This document shows, piece after piece, positions 1 through 6,898 of a stretch of 8,937 bases of DNA. The notes under the pieces are model-generated. The model searched no databases and had not been told where the DNA came from. It saw nothing but the letters and a program-made list of their open reading frames with translations. Where the stretch lies: positions 1 through 8,937 of the forward strand of contig JAKABA010000161.1 in the NCBI GenBank assembly GCA_021802115.1, written 5' to 3'. Position 1 is the stretch's first letter, and each line of letters starts with the position of its first letter. This DNA comes from a bacterium (GTDB lineage: Bacteria; Chloroflexota; Dormibacteria; UBA8260; Bog-877). The position numbers and the translations under genes are program-made.

Positions 1-509
1 GGGCGGTGGCCGGGAATCAGGACCCACTCAGGGGGCACGACCGGCAGCTCGCGCCAGGGCCAGAGCCCGCCGAGGGCGAGCCAGATCCTGGTGAAGACCC
101 GGGTCGCGTGGATGCCGCCATGGCGGGCGACGAACTCGCGGGCCGCGGCGACCCCGGGGTCGTCCAGGTCCACCCCGACGGCGCGCATCGCCACGAAGAC
201 CTCGGCGGTCACGCTGACGTCCCCCGGCACCTCGGGAGCGATCCCGAAGCTGCCGTCCGGGCGCTGCTCGCCGCGCAGATAGCGCAGGGCGGAGGCCTCC
301 CGCGCTCTATCGGCAACCCCCAGGAAGCGGCACATCAGCAGGTACTCGGCGGTGATCGCGGCGTTGCTCTCCAGCTCACCCATCCAGGAGCCGTCGGGCA
401 GCTGCCGGGAGAGGAGGTTGGCGACCGCGCGGTCCAGCACCGGCTGCAGCTCTGGTCTCGGCTCGAGCCCCTCCGAGAATGGGGACTCCGAGATCAGCTC
501 GAGGGTCAA
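1..509 (-). CDS. shc: Squalene-hopene cyclase, N-terminal part (cut by window edge)
   Basis: Class II triterpene cyclase that folds squalene into hopene, the base of bacterial hopanoid membrane lipids; family members are monotopic membrane proteins. Only the first 169 residues are present; the catalytic DXDD region lies beyond the left edge. Seen here: the N-terminal QW repeat QLPDGSW (about residues 36-42) followed by GELESNAAITAEYLL, a second QxxDGSF-type repeat (about 82-88), and the family block TRVFTRIWLALGGLWPW (136-152) followed by ELPVVPPEW. These match the N-terminal alpha-barrel of squalene-hopene cyclases closely. The start is a TTG whose last two bases share the TTGA overlap with the stop of the upstream prenyl synthase, so translation is probably coupled; the SD is poor (GGAG abuts the start, GGGAG about 10 nt away). 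An oxidosqualene cyclase or diterpene cyclase is less likely given these motifs. Identification is firm; the exact start is fairly sure. Confidence 0.93.
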   Translation of the reverse strand, partial: MTLELISESPFSEGLEPRPELQPVLDRAVANLLSRQLPDGSWMGELESNAAITAEYLLMCRFLGVADRAREASALRYLRGEQRPDGSFGIAPEVPGDVSVTAEVFVAMRAVGVDLDDPGVAAAREFVARHGGIHATRVFTRIWLALGGLWPWRELPVVPPEWVLIPGHR

Positions 510-1564
510 CTCCAGCGGTCTCCCAACCAGCGGCACAGCCGCTCGACCTCGGCGGCGAAGGGGGCGGCGAGCGGGAGTTTGGCAGCCGCTCCCAGCGCCC
601 GCTCGGTCCATGTCGTGGTCAGCCCCTCGCAGCGCTCGGCGACCCCTCTCTCCCTCAGGAGTGCGACCGCCGCCGCCAGGGTGGACTCGGAAAGCCCGGA
701 CGGGTCGAGCCAGGACTCGGCGGTCCGGCCCAGCTCACCCTTGGCGTTGAGGGCGAGCAGCAGCGGCAGCCCCTGCTTGCGCCGCAGCAGGTCGTTGCCG
801 ACCGGCTTGCCGGTCTCCTCGGCGTCGCCGAAGACGCCCAGGGTGTCGTCGCGCAGCTGGAAGGCGATCCCCAGGGTCCGGCCGAAACTCTCGCAGGCGG
901 CCACCACCTCCAGGCTGGCTCGGGAGGCGACCGCTCCCATGGCGGTGGCCGCGCCCATCAGGGCCCCGGTCTTGAGCTCAACCATGCGCAGGTACTTGCT
1001 GAGGTCGGCGGGTGGCTGGCCCGTCGCCGCGATGTCGGACTGCTGCCCGGCCACCATCTCCAGGGTCGCCGTCCCCATGGTGTCGGCCGCCAACCGGCTC
1101 ATCGCGGGCGGCACCCCGGAACGGCTGATCGCGAGGAAGGCGGCGGTGAGGAGCGCATCCCCGGTGTTGAGCGCGGTTGCCATCCCGTCCCTCACCCAGA
1201 GCGCCGGCTGGCCGCGCCGTGAGAGGTCCTCGTCGACGATGTCGTCGTGCACCAGGGAGAAGTCGTGGATGAGCTGCACCGCCACCCCGAGCTGGCGGGC
1301 CCACTCGGCGGAACCCCCAAGGCCGGCCGCGATCAGCATCGTCAGGGTGGGGCGGAGCGCCTTGCCCGGCCTCGCCCCCGGTTCCAGTCCCAGGTGGTAG
1401 CGGGACGGTCCCGCGATCTCGGTGGGGAGCAGCTCGACCGCGGCCAGGAGGCCGTCGGTGATCGCCGACTGGTAGCGTCCCAGGACCCTCCTGGCGGTGG
1501 CGTCGACGCTCTCCCCCGGATCTGCGAGCTCTGCCACGATCGCATCTTCGCGCTCAGATATCAC
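506..1564 (-). CDS. Polyprenyl diphosphate synthase (FPP/GGPP synthase-like)
   Basis: All-alpha isoprenyl diphosphate synthase, 352 aa, which condenses IPP onto allylic diphosphates with Mg2+. The first aspartate-rich motif is DDIVD (residues 107-111, in LVHDDIVDEDLSRRG); upstream is the substrate-binding block GKALRP (68-72). The second motif reads QLRDDTLGVFGD (about 236-247), so the third Asp of a canonical DDxxD is Gly and a later Asp (247) follows; this DDxxGVFGD form is familiar from actinobacterial-type members and does not imply inactivity. Phe102 lies five residues before the first motif, which in the family tends to limit chain length, so C15 or C20 is likely; with a squalene-hopene cyclase next door FPP is plausible, but this is inference. 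The GTG start at 1564 is chosen over an upstream in-frame ATG at 1681 because a strong GGAGGAGG lies 6 nt before it and the longer version would run deep into ispH. It overlaps ispH by 11 bp and the cyclase by 4 bp. Confidence 0.93.
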   Translation of the reverse strand: MISEREDAIVAELADPGESVDATARRVLGRYQSAITDGLLAAVELLPTEIAGPSRYHLGLEPGARPGKALRPTLTMLIAAGLGGSAEWARQLGVAVQLIHDFSLVHDDIVDEDLSRRGQPALWVRDGMATALNTGDALLTAAFLAISRSGVPPAMSRLAADTMGTATLEMVAGQQSDIAATGQPPADLSKYLRMVELKTGALMGAATAMGAVASRASLEVVAACESFGRTLGIAFQLRDDTLGVFGDAEETGKPVGNDLLRRKQGLPLLLALNAKGELGRTAESWLDPSGLSESTLAAAVALLRERGVAERCEGLTTTWTERALGAAAKLPLAAPFAAEVERLCRWLGDRWS

Positions 1565-2396
1565 GGCACGCCTCCTCCACCTCGTCGACCACCCAGCCCG
1601 GGGTGGATGTCCCCGAGGTGATCCCCACCCGCTGCCCCTTCTGGAACCACTCGGGCCGGACCTCGGCCGCGCTCTCCACATGATGGGTGGGGCGGCGGGC
1701 CGCGCAGGCCTCGGCGAGGGCGGTGGTGTTGGCCGAGTTGCGCCCTCCGACCACGATCACCACGTCCACCTGGTCCAGCAGCCCGGTGAGTGCCTCGCGC
1801 TGGCGCTGGTTGACGACCGGGCACGTGGTGTCCCGCACCTCCAGCTCCCCCGTCCTCCGGGCCACCCGTTCCGCGATCTCCCGGAACAGCGGCTGGGGGA
1901 AGGTGCTCTGGCAGACGATCCCCCGACGCTCGCGGTAGGGCAGCCGGTCCGCCTCCTCCAGGGAGGAGATCACCGTCACCTCCCTCCCCTCGTCGACTCC
2001 GGCCCAGCCGGCCACCCCGACCACCTCCTGGTGCTGACCGTGTCCCACGATCACGACCGGCAGATCGCGCTCCGCCAGCTCCTGGGCGTGCCGCTGCACC
2101 CGCCGCACCAGCGGGCAGGTGGTGTCGACCACGGTGAGCCCGGAGGCGGCGGCGGTCTGGAAGAGGCGGGGGGTCGCGCCGTGGGCGGTGATCACCACCG
2201 GCGCCTCGCTCGCCGCGGGCAGCTTGTCGATCCGCCGCAGGCCCTTGGCCTCCAGATCTTCCAGCGCCCTGGCGTTGTGGACCACCTGCCCGAGCGCCGC
2301 GGCATCGCCGCTGGCCTCCAGCGCCGCCCCGGTCAGCGCCAGGGCATCCCGAACACCGAAGCAAAAGCCGGTGTGCCGGGGTCGTAGAGTCTCCAT
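1554..2396 (-). CDS. ispH: 4-hydroxy-3-methylbut-2-enyl diphosphate reductase
   Basis: Last enzyme of the MEP pathway: it reductively dehydroxylates HMBPP to IPP and DMAPP with a [4Fe-4S] cluster in the cytosol. At 280 aa it has the usual length of the core enzyme. The three cluster cysteines are visible as GFCFGV (Cys12), TTCPLV (Cys94) and TTCPVV (Cys192). The substrate-binding set is present: VVHN (His40), TAHGA (His72), GHGQHQEV (His122 and the catalytic Glu124), QST (Thr165), VVGGRNSAN (217-223) and TSGTSTP (260-266). The usual HPEV reads HQEV here, a mild change that keeps the Glu. The ATG at 2396 follows a GAGGG-type SD. It is the first gene of a minus-strand operon with a prenyl synthase and squalene-hopene cyclase, so its product probably feeds them directly. 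Confidence 0.97.
   Translation of the reverse strand: METLRPRHTGFCFGVRDALALTGAALEASGDAAALGQVVHNARALEDLEAKGLRRIDKLPAASEAPVVITAHGATPRLFQTAAASGLTVVDTTCPLVRRVQRHAQELAERDLPVVIVGHGQHQEVVGVAGWAGVDEGREVTVISSLEEADRLPYRERRGIVCQSTFPQPLFREIAERVARRTGELEVRDTTCPVVNQRQREALTGLLDQVDVVIVVGGRNSANTTALAEACAARRPTHHVESAAEVRPEWFQKGQRVGITSGTSTPGWVVDEVEEACRDI
1571..1578 (-). promoter_or_regulatory. Ribosome binding site fixing the prenyl synthase start
   Basis: On the minus strand the bases read GGAGGAGG, an almost ideal anti-SD match, ending 6 nt before the GTG at 1564. The site lies inside the last codons of ispH, so the two genes are read from one message. It decides between the GTG and the upstream in-frame ATG at 1681. 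Confidence 0.8.
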
Positions 2397-2586
2397 CTGG
2401 CCCTCACCCTTCCGCTCATTTGCTTACAACGCCTAAACTATCTCCACGTCCGACGCTACGCTCGGCCAATCTCGAGATACGTTATCGAACAGGCAGGGAA
2501 GATAACGAAATGGTGATGCGACGCACCGTCCGGGCGGGATCGGCGAGAACCCTGCGCCGGGCGTCTCGGGCCTTTGGGTCGAGCTG
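2397..2586. promoter_or_regulatory. Divergent intergenic region between ispH and the dehydrogenase
   Basis: This 190-bp stretch separates two divergent transcription units and should hold both promoters. The part from about 2417 to 2512 is visibly richer in A and T than the flanking genes. I could not find a convincing -35/-10 pair on either strand; the best minus-strand -10-like string is GATAGT/TAGTTT near 2435-2442. The region also contains the palindrome CTCGAG (2471-2476), a 7-bp inverted repeat and a possible short leader ORF, listed separately. Confidence 0.5.
2480..2507. repeat. Inverted repeat CGTTATC-N14-GATAACG (possible operator)
   Basis: The arms CGTTATC (2480-2486) and GATAACG (2501-2507) are perfect reverse complements separated by 14 bp, a centre-to-centre distance of 21 bp, about two helical turns. 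It lies between the divergent ispH and dehydrogenase units, where a dimeric repressor could act on both. A 7-bp match in 190 bp could still arise by chance. Confidence 0.35.
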
Positions 2587-2587
2587 A
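2510..2587 (+). CDS. Possible 25-codon basic leader peptide
   Basis: An ATG at 2510 opens a short frame, MVMRRTVRAGSARTLRRA and seven further residues, ending at TGA 2585-2587. That stop overlaps the ATG of the dehydrogenase (TGATG), the arrangement expected for translational coupling. A weak SD-like GGGAAG lies 8 nt upstream of it, whereas the dehydrogenase ATG itself has no good SD, which would fit re-initiation. The peptide has seven arginines and no recognised motif. It may equally be untranslated 5' leader; there is no homology evidence. Confidence 0.25.
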   Translation: MVMRRTVRAGSARTLRRASRAFGSS

Positions 2588-3819
2588 TGCGGGCGCTGGT
2601 CTTCGACCCCTCACCAAGTCGGATCGTGCTCGCTGGGGCTGTCTCCAGATGGCGGCCCTGGCTGGCGCTCAGGGGCCGGGCACCGCTGTTCCTCGACGAG
2701 GTGGCAGAGCCGGCTTGCCCGGGCCCCGATTGGGTCCGGCTCCGGGTGGTGGCGACGGGCATCTGTGGGTCGGACGTGAAGGAGGCGACCCTGCAGGCGA
2801 GCTCGGACAACCCCCTCAGCGCCCTGGTCAGCTTCCCTCACACTCCTGGCCACGAGATCGTGGCCCAGGTGGCGGAGGCTCGGGCCGGCACGGGCCCCGC
2901 GGAGGGGACGCTGGTCGCGGTTGACCCCTGGCTCGGGTGTGACGCGAGAGGATTGGCGCAGCGCTGCCCGGCCTGCGCCGCGGGATTCCCGCCGCACTGC
3001 TCTCAGGTGCTGGCCGGCGGTCCCTGGGGCACCGGCCACGGGATGCACCTGGGCACCGTCCGGGGGCTCCCTGGGGGGTTCGCCCAGATCATCCATGCCC
3101 ACCGCAGCCAGCTGCATCCCCTGCCCGGCGACCTCTCCCCGGCGGTGGCGGTGCTCGCCGACCCGGTGGCCGTGGCGCTGCACGCGGTGAGGAGGGCGGA
3201 TCTGGACAGGGCCCGGTCCGTGGTGGTCCTGGGAGCGGGGACGATCGGGCTGGCGCTCACCCTGGCGGCGCGTGAGCGCTGGCCCGCCGCCGACGTCCTG
3301 GTCACCTGCGCCTGGCCGCATCAGGTGGAGCTGGTGCGAGAGCTCGGGGCACGACCGGTCGCCCCCCAGCGACTCCTGGCCGAGCTGGCCGAGGAGGGCG
3401 GCAGCCGGCTGGCCCATCCGTGGCGGGGCGGGCCCTGGACCCTGACCGGCGGTCCCGACCTGGTGTTGGACTCGATCGGCTCCCCCGCCACCGCCGAGCA
3501 GGCGCTGCGGGTGGTGGCGGACCGGGGCACCATCGTCACCGTCGGGGTGGGGCGCCCCGGCCGGGTGGAGGACACCCTCGCCTATTACAAGGAGGTGCGC
3601 CAGCTGGGCTCCAGCGGATACGGTCGGGAGGGCCCCCTGGCCTCCAGCCCACACCTGCTAGATTCCGCTCTGGAGCTGCTGCGGCGACAGCAGGCGACGG
3701 TGTCGGGCTGGCTCACCCACACCTTCCCGATCCAGCGGTGGGGGGAGGCCTTCACGGTGGCGGCCCGTCCCGACCAAAGCCGAGCCATCAAGGTGACCCT
3801 GAGGCTCTGGGAGGACTGA
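2587..3819 (+). CDS. Zinc-dependent medium-chain alcohol dehydrogenase-like protein
   Basis: 410-aa member of the medium-chain dehydrogenase/reductase family, probably an NAD(P)H-linked oxidoreductase acting on an alcohol or polyol; the substrate cannot be read from the sequence. The N-terminal catalytic domain has GICGSD (zinc ligand Cys60) and TPGHE (His89-Glu90). A structural-zinc lobe is present as Cys118, Cys127, Cys130 and Cys138, with wider first spacing (C-x8-C-x2-C-x7-C) than usual. The Rossmann fold carries VVLGAGTIGLAL (213-224), and DLVLDSIGSP and TIVTVGVG follow in the later part of the fold. The stretch ADPVAVALHAV (191-201) is the hinge helix, with Asp where relatives often have Glu. 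The start ATG overlaps the stop of a possible leader ORF and has a weak SD. It is divergent from the hopanoid operon and 4 bp from the next gene, so the two are co-transcribed. Confidence 0.88.
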   Translation: MRALVFDPSPSRIVLAGAVSRWRPWLALRGRAPLFLDEVAEPACPGPDWVRLRVVATGICGSDVKEATLQASSDNPLSALVSFPHTPGHEIVAQVAEARAGTGPAEGTLVAVDPWLGCDARGLAQRCPACAAGFPPHCSQVLAGGPWGTGHGMHLGTVRGLPGGFAQIIHAHRSQLHPLPGDLSPAVAVLADPVAVALHAVRRADLDRARSVVVLGAGTIGLALTLAARERWPAADVLVTCAWPHQVELVRELGARPVAPQRLLAELAEEGGSRLAHPWRGGPWTLTGGPDLVLDSIGSPATAEQALRVVADRGTIVTVGVGRPGRVEDTLAYYKEVRQLGSSGYGREGPLASSPHLLDSALELLRRQQATVSGWLTHTFPIQRWGEAFTVAARPDQSRAIKVTLRLWED

Positions 3820-3823
3820 ACAG

Positions 3824-4264
3824 ATGATGATCGCGGAGGCGAGCGTGCTGGTTCGGGCCCCGCTGGACCGGGTCCGGGAGGCGGTGATGGACCCGGACGC
3901 CTACATCGATGGCCAGACCAAGGTCCAGGAGATGATCGTGGAGTCGCGGCAGGGCGATCAGCTGGTGGCGCGCATCAACGGCCACCTCGGGCCCTTTCGG
4001 TCCCACATCCGGGCCCGTTACACCGTCGGCCAGCACAAGGTCGACCTGGAGATGCTCTGGGGCCGGCTGCGCGGCTTCCACGCGGTCTTCCTGATGGAAC
4101 CGCGCCCCGACGGGGTGCTGCTCACCCATCGCGAGGAGTACGACTTCGGCTACGGTCCGCTGTCGCCGCTGCTGGACCGGGGGCTCAAGCACTGGGCGGT
4201 CGACAGCGTCCGCGCCGAGGTGGCGGCGCTGAAGCGCGCGGCCGAGCAGAGAGCCTCCAACTGA
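3824..4264 (+). CDS. SRPBCC-fold (polyketide cyclase/START-like) protein
   Basis: 146-aa protein with the layout of the SRPBCC ligand-binding fold: a first strand and short helix MIAEASVLVRAPLDRVREAV, then DPDAYIDGQTKV, a run of alternating strands (EMIVESRQGDQLVARI, HIRARYTV, VDLEMLW, GFHAVFLMEPRPDGVLLTHREEYDF) and a long C-terminal helix GLKHWAVDSVRAEVAALKRAA. Members bind hydrophobic ligands such as lipids, quinones or polyketides, and some are cyclases or hydrolases; no catalytic signature is visible. GGGAGGA lies 8 nt before the first ATG, which is why that ATG is preferred to the second one 3 nt later. It follows the dehydrogenase after 4 bp, so the pair may handle the same hydrophobic substrate (inference). 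Fold call is fairly good, function unknown. Confidence 0.72.
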   Translation: MMIAEASVLVRAPLDRVREAVMDPDAYIDGQTKVQEMIVESRQGDQLVARINGHLGPFRSHIRARYTVGQHKVDLEMLWGRLRGFHAVFLMEPRPDGVLLTHREEYDFGYGPLSPLLDRGLKHWAVDSVRAEVAALKRAAEQRASN

Positions 4265-4266
4265 GC

Positions 4267-4280
4267 GGCGGTTTGCCGCC
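4267..4280 (+). other. Small hairpin just after the SRPBCC gene
   Basis: GGCGG (4267-4271), loop TTTG, CCGCC (4276-4280) form a 5-bp GC stem 2 nt past the SRPBCC stop. No T-tract follows, so intrinsic termination is doubtful; it may stabilise the 3' end of the mRNA. Confidence 0.4.
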
Positions 4281-4304
4281 ACCTCCCTGAGGGCAGACTC
4301 CTAA

Positions 4305-4322
4305 TCGGGCGACCCCGCCCGA
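4305..4322 (+). terminator. GC-rich hairpin between SRPBCC gene and lon (possible terminator)
   Basis: TCGGGCG (4305-4311), tetraloop ACCC, CGCCCGA (4316-4322) form a perfect 7-bp stem 31 nt upstream of the lon start. No U-run follows on either strand, so it is at most a non-canonical terminator. It could also be a structured element in the lon 5' leader. Confidence 0.4.
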
Positions 4323-4342
4323 AACTTCACAACCAACATCTG

Positions 4343-4359
4343 GAGTTCAACTCTTGAGT
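4343..4359 (+). promoter_or_regulatory. Overlapping GAGT/ACTC inverted repeats across the lon SD and start codon
   Basis: The run reads GAGTT-C-AACTC-TT-GAGT: a perfect 5-bp inverted repeat (4343-4353), whose right arm starts a second one, ACTC-TT-GAGT (4350-4359). It covers the SD (GGAG at 4342-4345) and the TTG start. CTTGAGT (4353-4359) equals one half of the HAIR element (CTTGAGT-N7-ACTCAAG) bound by HspR, known to control lon in some actinobacteria, but the matching second half at the required spacing is absent. A regulatory role is inference. Confidence 0.35.
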
Positions 4360-6873
4360 GACGACACAGACCTCCGCCCGGAAGCCGTGACCGAGCCGGC
4401 CGCGAAGCCGCGGCGCAATCCCGGTCCTGAGATAGAGACCCTGCCCCTGGTCCCCCTGCGGGACAACGTGGTCCTGCCCCACCAGCTGGCGCCGCTGGGC
4501 GCGGGCCGGGAGCGGTCGGTGAGCAGCCTGGAGGCGGCGGTGGCCGCCGAGGGCAAGGTCGTGCTGGCGGTGCAGCGCCAGAGCGATCGTGACGACGTGG
4601 AGCTGGCCGACATCTATCCCATCGCCACGATCGCCCAGATCGGCGCCTTCCGCCGGGGTGCGGGCGGGGCCCAGGTGCTCGTCGAGGGGCAGCGCCGCGT
4701 CCGGGTCCTCGAGCTGACCCAGGGGGAGCAGTGGACCGCCAAGGTGGTCGCGTTGCCGGAGCTGGAGCCCCACGGGACCGAGATCGAGGCGCTGGTGGGC
4801 TCCATCCGCCAACTCTTCGCGGAGTACGTCGCCGCGGGAGCCTCGGTCGCCCCGGAGCTGGCGGTGGCGGTGGCCCGGGCCAAGGAGCCCGGGAAGGTTG
4901 CGGACCTGGCCGGCACCGCTCCGGACCTCGATCCCCAGGACCGGATCGCGCTGCTGCAGGAGGACGACGTCGAGCGCCGCCTCAGGGGGCTGGTGCCGCT
5001 GCTGGCGCGGTTGCTGGAGGTCGCTCAGCTGCGCAGCAAGATCCAGCAGGACGTCGCCCAGACCATCAACCAGGGGCAGCGCGAGGCGATCCTGCGCGAG
5101 CAGCTCAAGGTGATCCGCAAGGAGCTGGCCGACCTCGGCGGCGAGTCGGGGTCCGAGGAGGACCTCCGCGAGCGCATAACCGCAGCCGGCATGCCCGAGC
5201 CCGTCCTCAAGCGTGCCCTGAAGGAGCTCGACCGCATGGAGGCGACCCCCAGCGCCTCGCCCGAGGTGGGGATGATCCGCAACTACCTGGACTGGCTGGT
5301 CGAGCTGCCCTGGGGCGACGCCGGGCCGGAGCGCGTCGACATCCAGGAGGCGGCGCGGATCCTGGACGAGGATCACTACGGGCTGCCCAAGGTCAAGGAA
5401 CGGATCCTGGAGTGGATGGCGGTCCGCAAGCGCGTGCTGGAGCGCCGGGCCCAGCCTGTTCCCGAGGGCGCGACCGCCCCGGCTCCGCTGCAGACCCCGA
5501 TCCTGTGCTTCGTCGGCCCCCCCGGGGTCGGCAAGACCTCGCTCGGCCGCAGCATCGCCCGGGCGCTGGACCGCAAGCTGGTGCGGGTGTCGCTGGGGGG
5601 CATCCGGGACGAGGCCGAGATCCGGGGGCACCGGCGCACCTACATCGGAGCCCTGCCCGGACGGGTCATCCAGGCGATGAAGCAGGCGGGCTCTCGCAAC
5701 GCCGTGATGATGCTGGACGAGATCGACAAGGTGGGCCTCGATTTCCGCGGCGACCCCTCGGCGGCGCTCCTGGAGGTGCTCGACCCGGAGCAGAACCGGG
5801 AGTTCTCGGACCACTACCTGGAGGTGCCGTACGACCTCTCCCAGGTGCTCTTCATCACCACCGCCAACGTGATCGACACCATCTCGCCCCCGCTCCGGGA
5901 CCGGATGGAGATCATCCGGATGACCGGCTACACGGAAGAGGAGAAGCTCGGGATCGCCAAGGGGCATCTGCTGGGCCGCCAGCTCGAGCAGCACGCCCTG
6001 ACCACCGACGAGGTGGCGATCTCCGACGATGCGCTGCGCTCCCTGATCCGCAACTACACCCGCGAGGCGGGGGTGCGCGGCCTTGACCGGCAGATCGCTC
6101 AGGTGTTGCGGAAGGTGCCGCGCCAGCTGGTCGAGAACCCCCAGCTGACCCGGGTCGAGATCGGCCCGGAGCAGCTCATCGACTACCTCGGCCCGGCTCG
6201 GTTCGACACCGTTGAGACCGAGCCCGAGGACCGCGTCGGCGTCGCCACCGGGGTTGTGGTATCCGAGGTCGGCGGGGATCTGGTGACCGTCGAGGCGCTG
6301 GCGATCGAGGGCCGGCCGGAGCTCCAGCTCACCGGGCAGATCGGGGATGTCATGCAGGAGTCGGCTCGGGCCGCGCTCTCCTGGGTGAGGGTCCACGGCG
6401 CTGAGCACGGCGTCCCCAAGACCTTCTTCGAGGACCACGCCGTGCATGTGCACGTCCCCGCCGGAGCCATCCCCAAGGACGGCCCGTCGGCCGGCGTCAC
6501 CCTGACCACGGCTCTGGTCTCGGTGGCCAGCAATCGGCCGGTGCGCCACGACCTGGCGATGACCGGGGAGGTCACGCTGCGGGGCCGGATCCTGCCCATC
6601 GGCGGGGTCAAGGACAAGCTGCTGGCCGCCCATCGGGCGGGGATCCACACCTTCCTCCTGCCGGAGCGCAACCGGCGCGACCTGCATGAGATCGACCGGT
6701 CACTGCTGGAGGGGATGGAGGTGGTCTTCGTGCGGTCCCTGACCGAGGTCCTGGAACATGCTCTGACCGAGCCGGTGAGCCGCCGACCGGAGCGGCGGGC
6801 GGTCGGTTTCGGGACCCAGCTTCTGGGCTCGGTTCCACTGGCCGGCCCCGGATCAGTCCCACCCCCCGCCTGA
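4354..6873 (+). CDS. lon: ATP-dependent Lon protease (LonA type)
   Basis: Cytosolic AAA+ serine protease that unfolds and degrades damaged and regulatory proteins as a hexamer. The 839 aa are slightly longer than typical LonA. In order: a polar N-terminal tail, the LON substrate-binding domain from [14 protein letters not shown] (about 30) to 220, a helical linker, the AAA+ module with Walker [10 protein letters not shown] (388-396, Lys394) and Walker B MMLDEIDK (452-459, Asp455/Glu456), and the protease domain from about 620. The catalytic Ser712 sits in PKDGPSAG and Lys755 in GGVKDK, the same 43-residue spacing as the E. coli dyad. A Pro/Ala-rich insert of about ten residues (around 366-382) precedes Walker A, and a Pro/Gly-rich tail ends the protein. 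There is no membrane segment, which separates it from LonB. The TTG start is preceded by GGAG at 8 nt. lon looks monocistronic: a hairpin lies before it and a convergent gene after it. Heat-shock control is possible. Confidence 0.98.
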   Translation: MSDDTDLRPEAVTEPAAKPRRNPGPEIETLPLVPLRDNVVLPHQLAPLGAGRERSVSSLEAAVAAEGKVVLAVQRQSDRDDVELADIYPIATIAQIGAFRRGAGGAQVLVEGQRRVRVLELTQGEQWTAKVVALPELEPHGTEIEALVGSIRQLFAEYVAAGASVAPELAVAVARAKEPGKVADLAGTAPDLDPQDRIALLQEDDVERRLRGLVPLLARLLEVAQLRSKIQQDVAQTINQGQREAILREQLKVIRKELADLGGESGSEEDLRERITAAGMPEPVLKRALKELDRMEATPSASPEVGMIRNYLDWLVELPWGDAGPERVDIQEAARILDEDHYGLPKVKERILEWMAVRKRVLERRAQPVPEGATAPAPLQTPILCFVGPPGVGKTSLGRSIARALDRKLVRVSLGGIRDEAEIRGHRRTYIGALPGRVIQAMKQAGSRNAVMMLDEIDKVGLDFRGDPSAALLEVLDPEQNREFSDHYLEVPYDLSQVLFITTANVIDTISPPLRDRMEIIRMTGYTEEEKLGIAKGHLLGRQLEQHALTTDEVAISDDALRSLIRNYTREAGVRGLDRQIAQVLRKVPRQLVENPQLTRVEIGPEQLIDYLGPARFDTVETEPEDRVGVATGVVVSEVGGDLVTVEALAIEGRPELQLTGQIGDVMQESARAALSWVRVHGAEHGVPKTFFEDHAVHVHVPAGAIPKDGPSAGVTLTTALVSVASNRPVRHDLAMTGEVTLRGRILPIGGVKDKLLAAHRAGIHTFLLPERNRRDLHEIDRSLLEGMEVVFVRSLTEVLEHALTEPVSRRPERRAVGFGTQLLGSVPLAGPGSVPPPA

Positions 6874-6898
6874 GCTCCGCCTTACCGGCGGGCTCAGG
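6869..6898. terminator. Bidirectional hairpin shared by lon and the NUDIX gene
   Basis: Left arm 6869-6881 and right arm 6887-6898 pair over 12 bp with one bulged T (6876) and a TTACC loop (6882-6886). The lon stop TGA (6871-6873) pairs base for base with the complement of the NUDIX stop (6894-6896), so both convergent genes end inside the same stem. No U-tract follows in either direction, so it is a strong hairpin but not a textbook intrinsic terminator. Confidence 0.65.

Noticed and set aside
6..1400. 464-codon plus-strand frame over the cyclase and prenyl synthase genes
   Set aside because: Both minus-strand genes have clear family motifs and coupled overlaps. The plus-strand product is a compositionally biased shadow with no recognisable motif.
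2433..2810. 125-codon minus-strand frame across the divergent intergenic region
   Set aside because: It overlaps the start of the dehydrogenase, has no recognised motif, and ends only 37 bp before the ispH start, where the promoters should lie.
4353..4375. Complete HAIR (HspR) operator at lon
   Set aside because: Only the CTTGAGT half is present; the sequence at the required 7-bp spacing is not ACTCAAG. It is reported only as a half-site within a different repeat cluster.
4327..6687. 786-codon open frame on the minus strand opposite lon
   Set aside because: It lies wholly antisense to an unmistakable Lon with intact motifs. The translation is a low-complexity Leu/Asp/Arg/Gly/Gln-rich mix with no domain, as expected for a shadow frame in GC-rich DNA.
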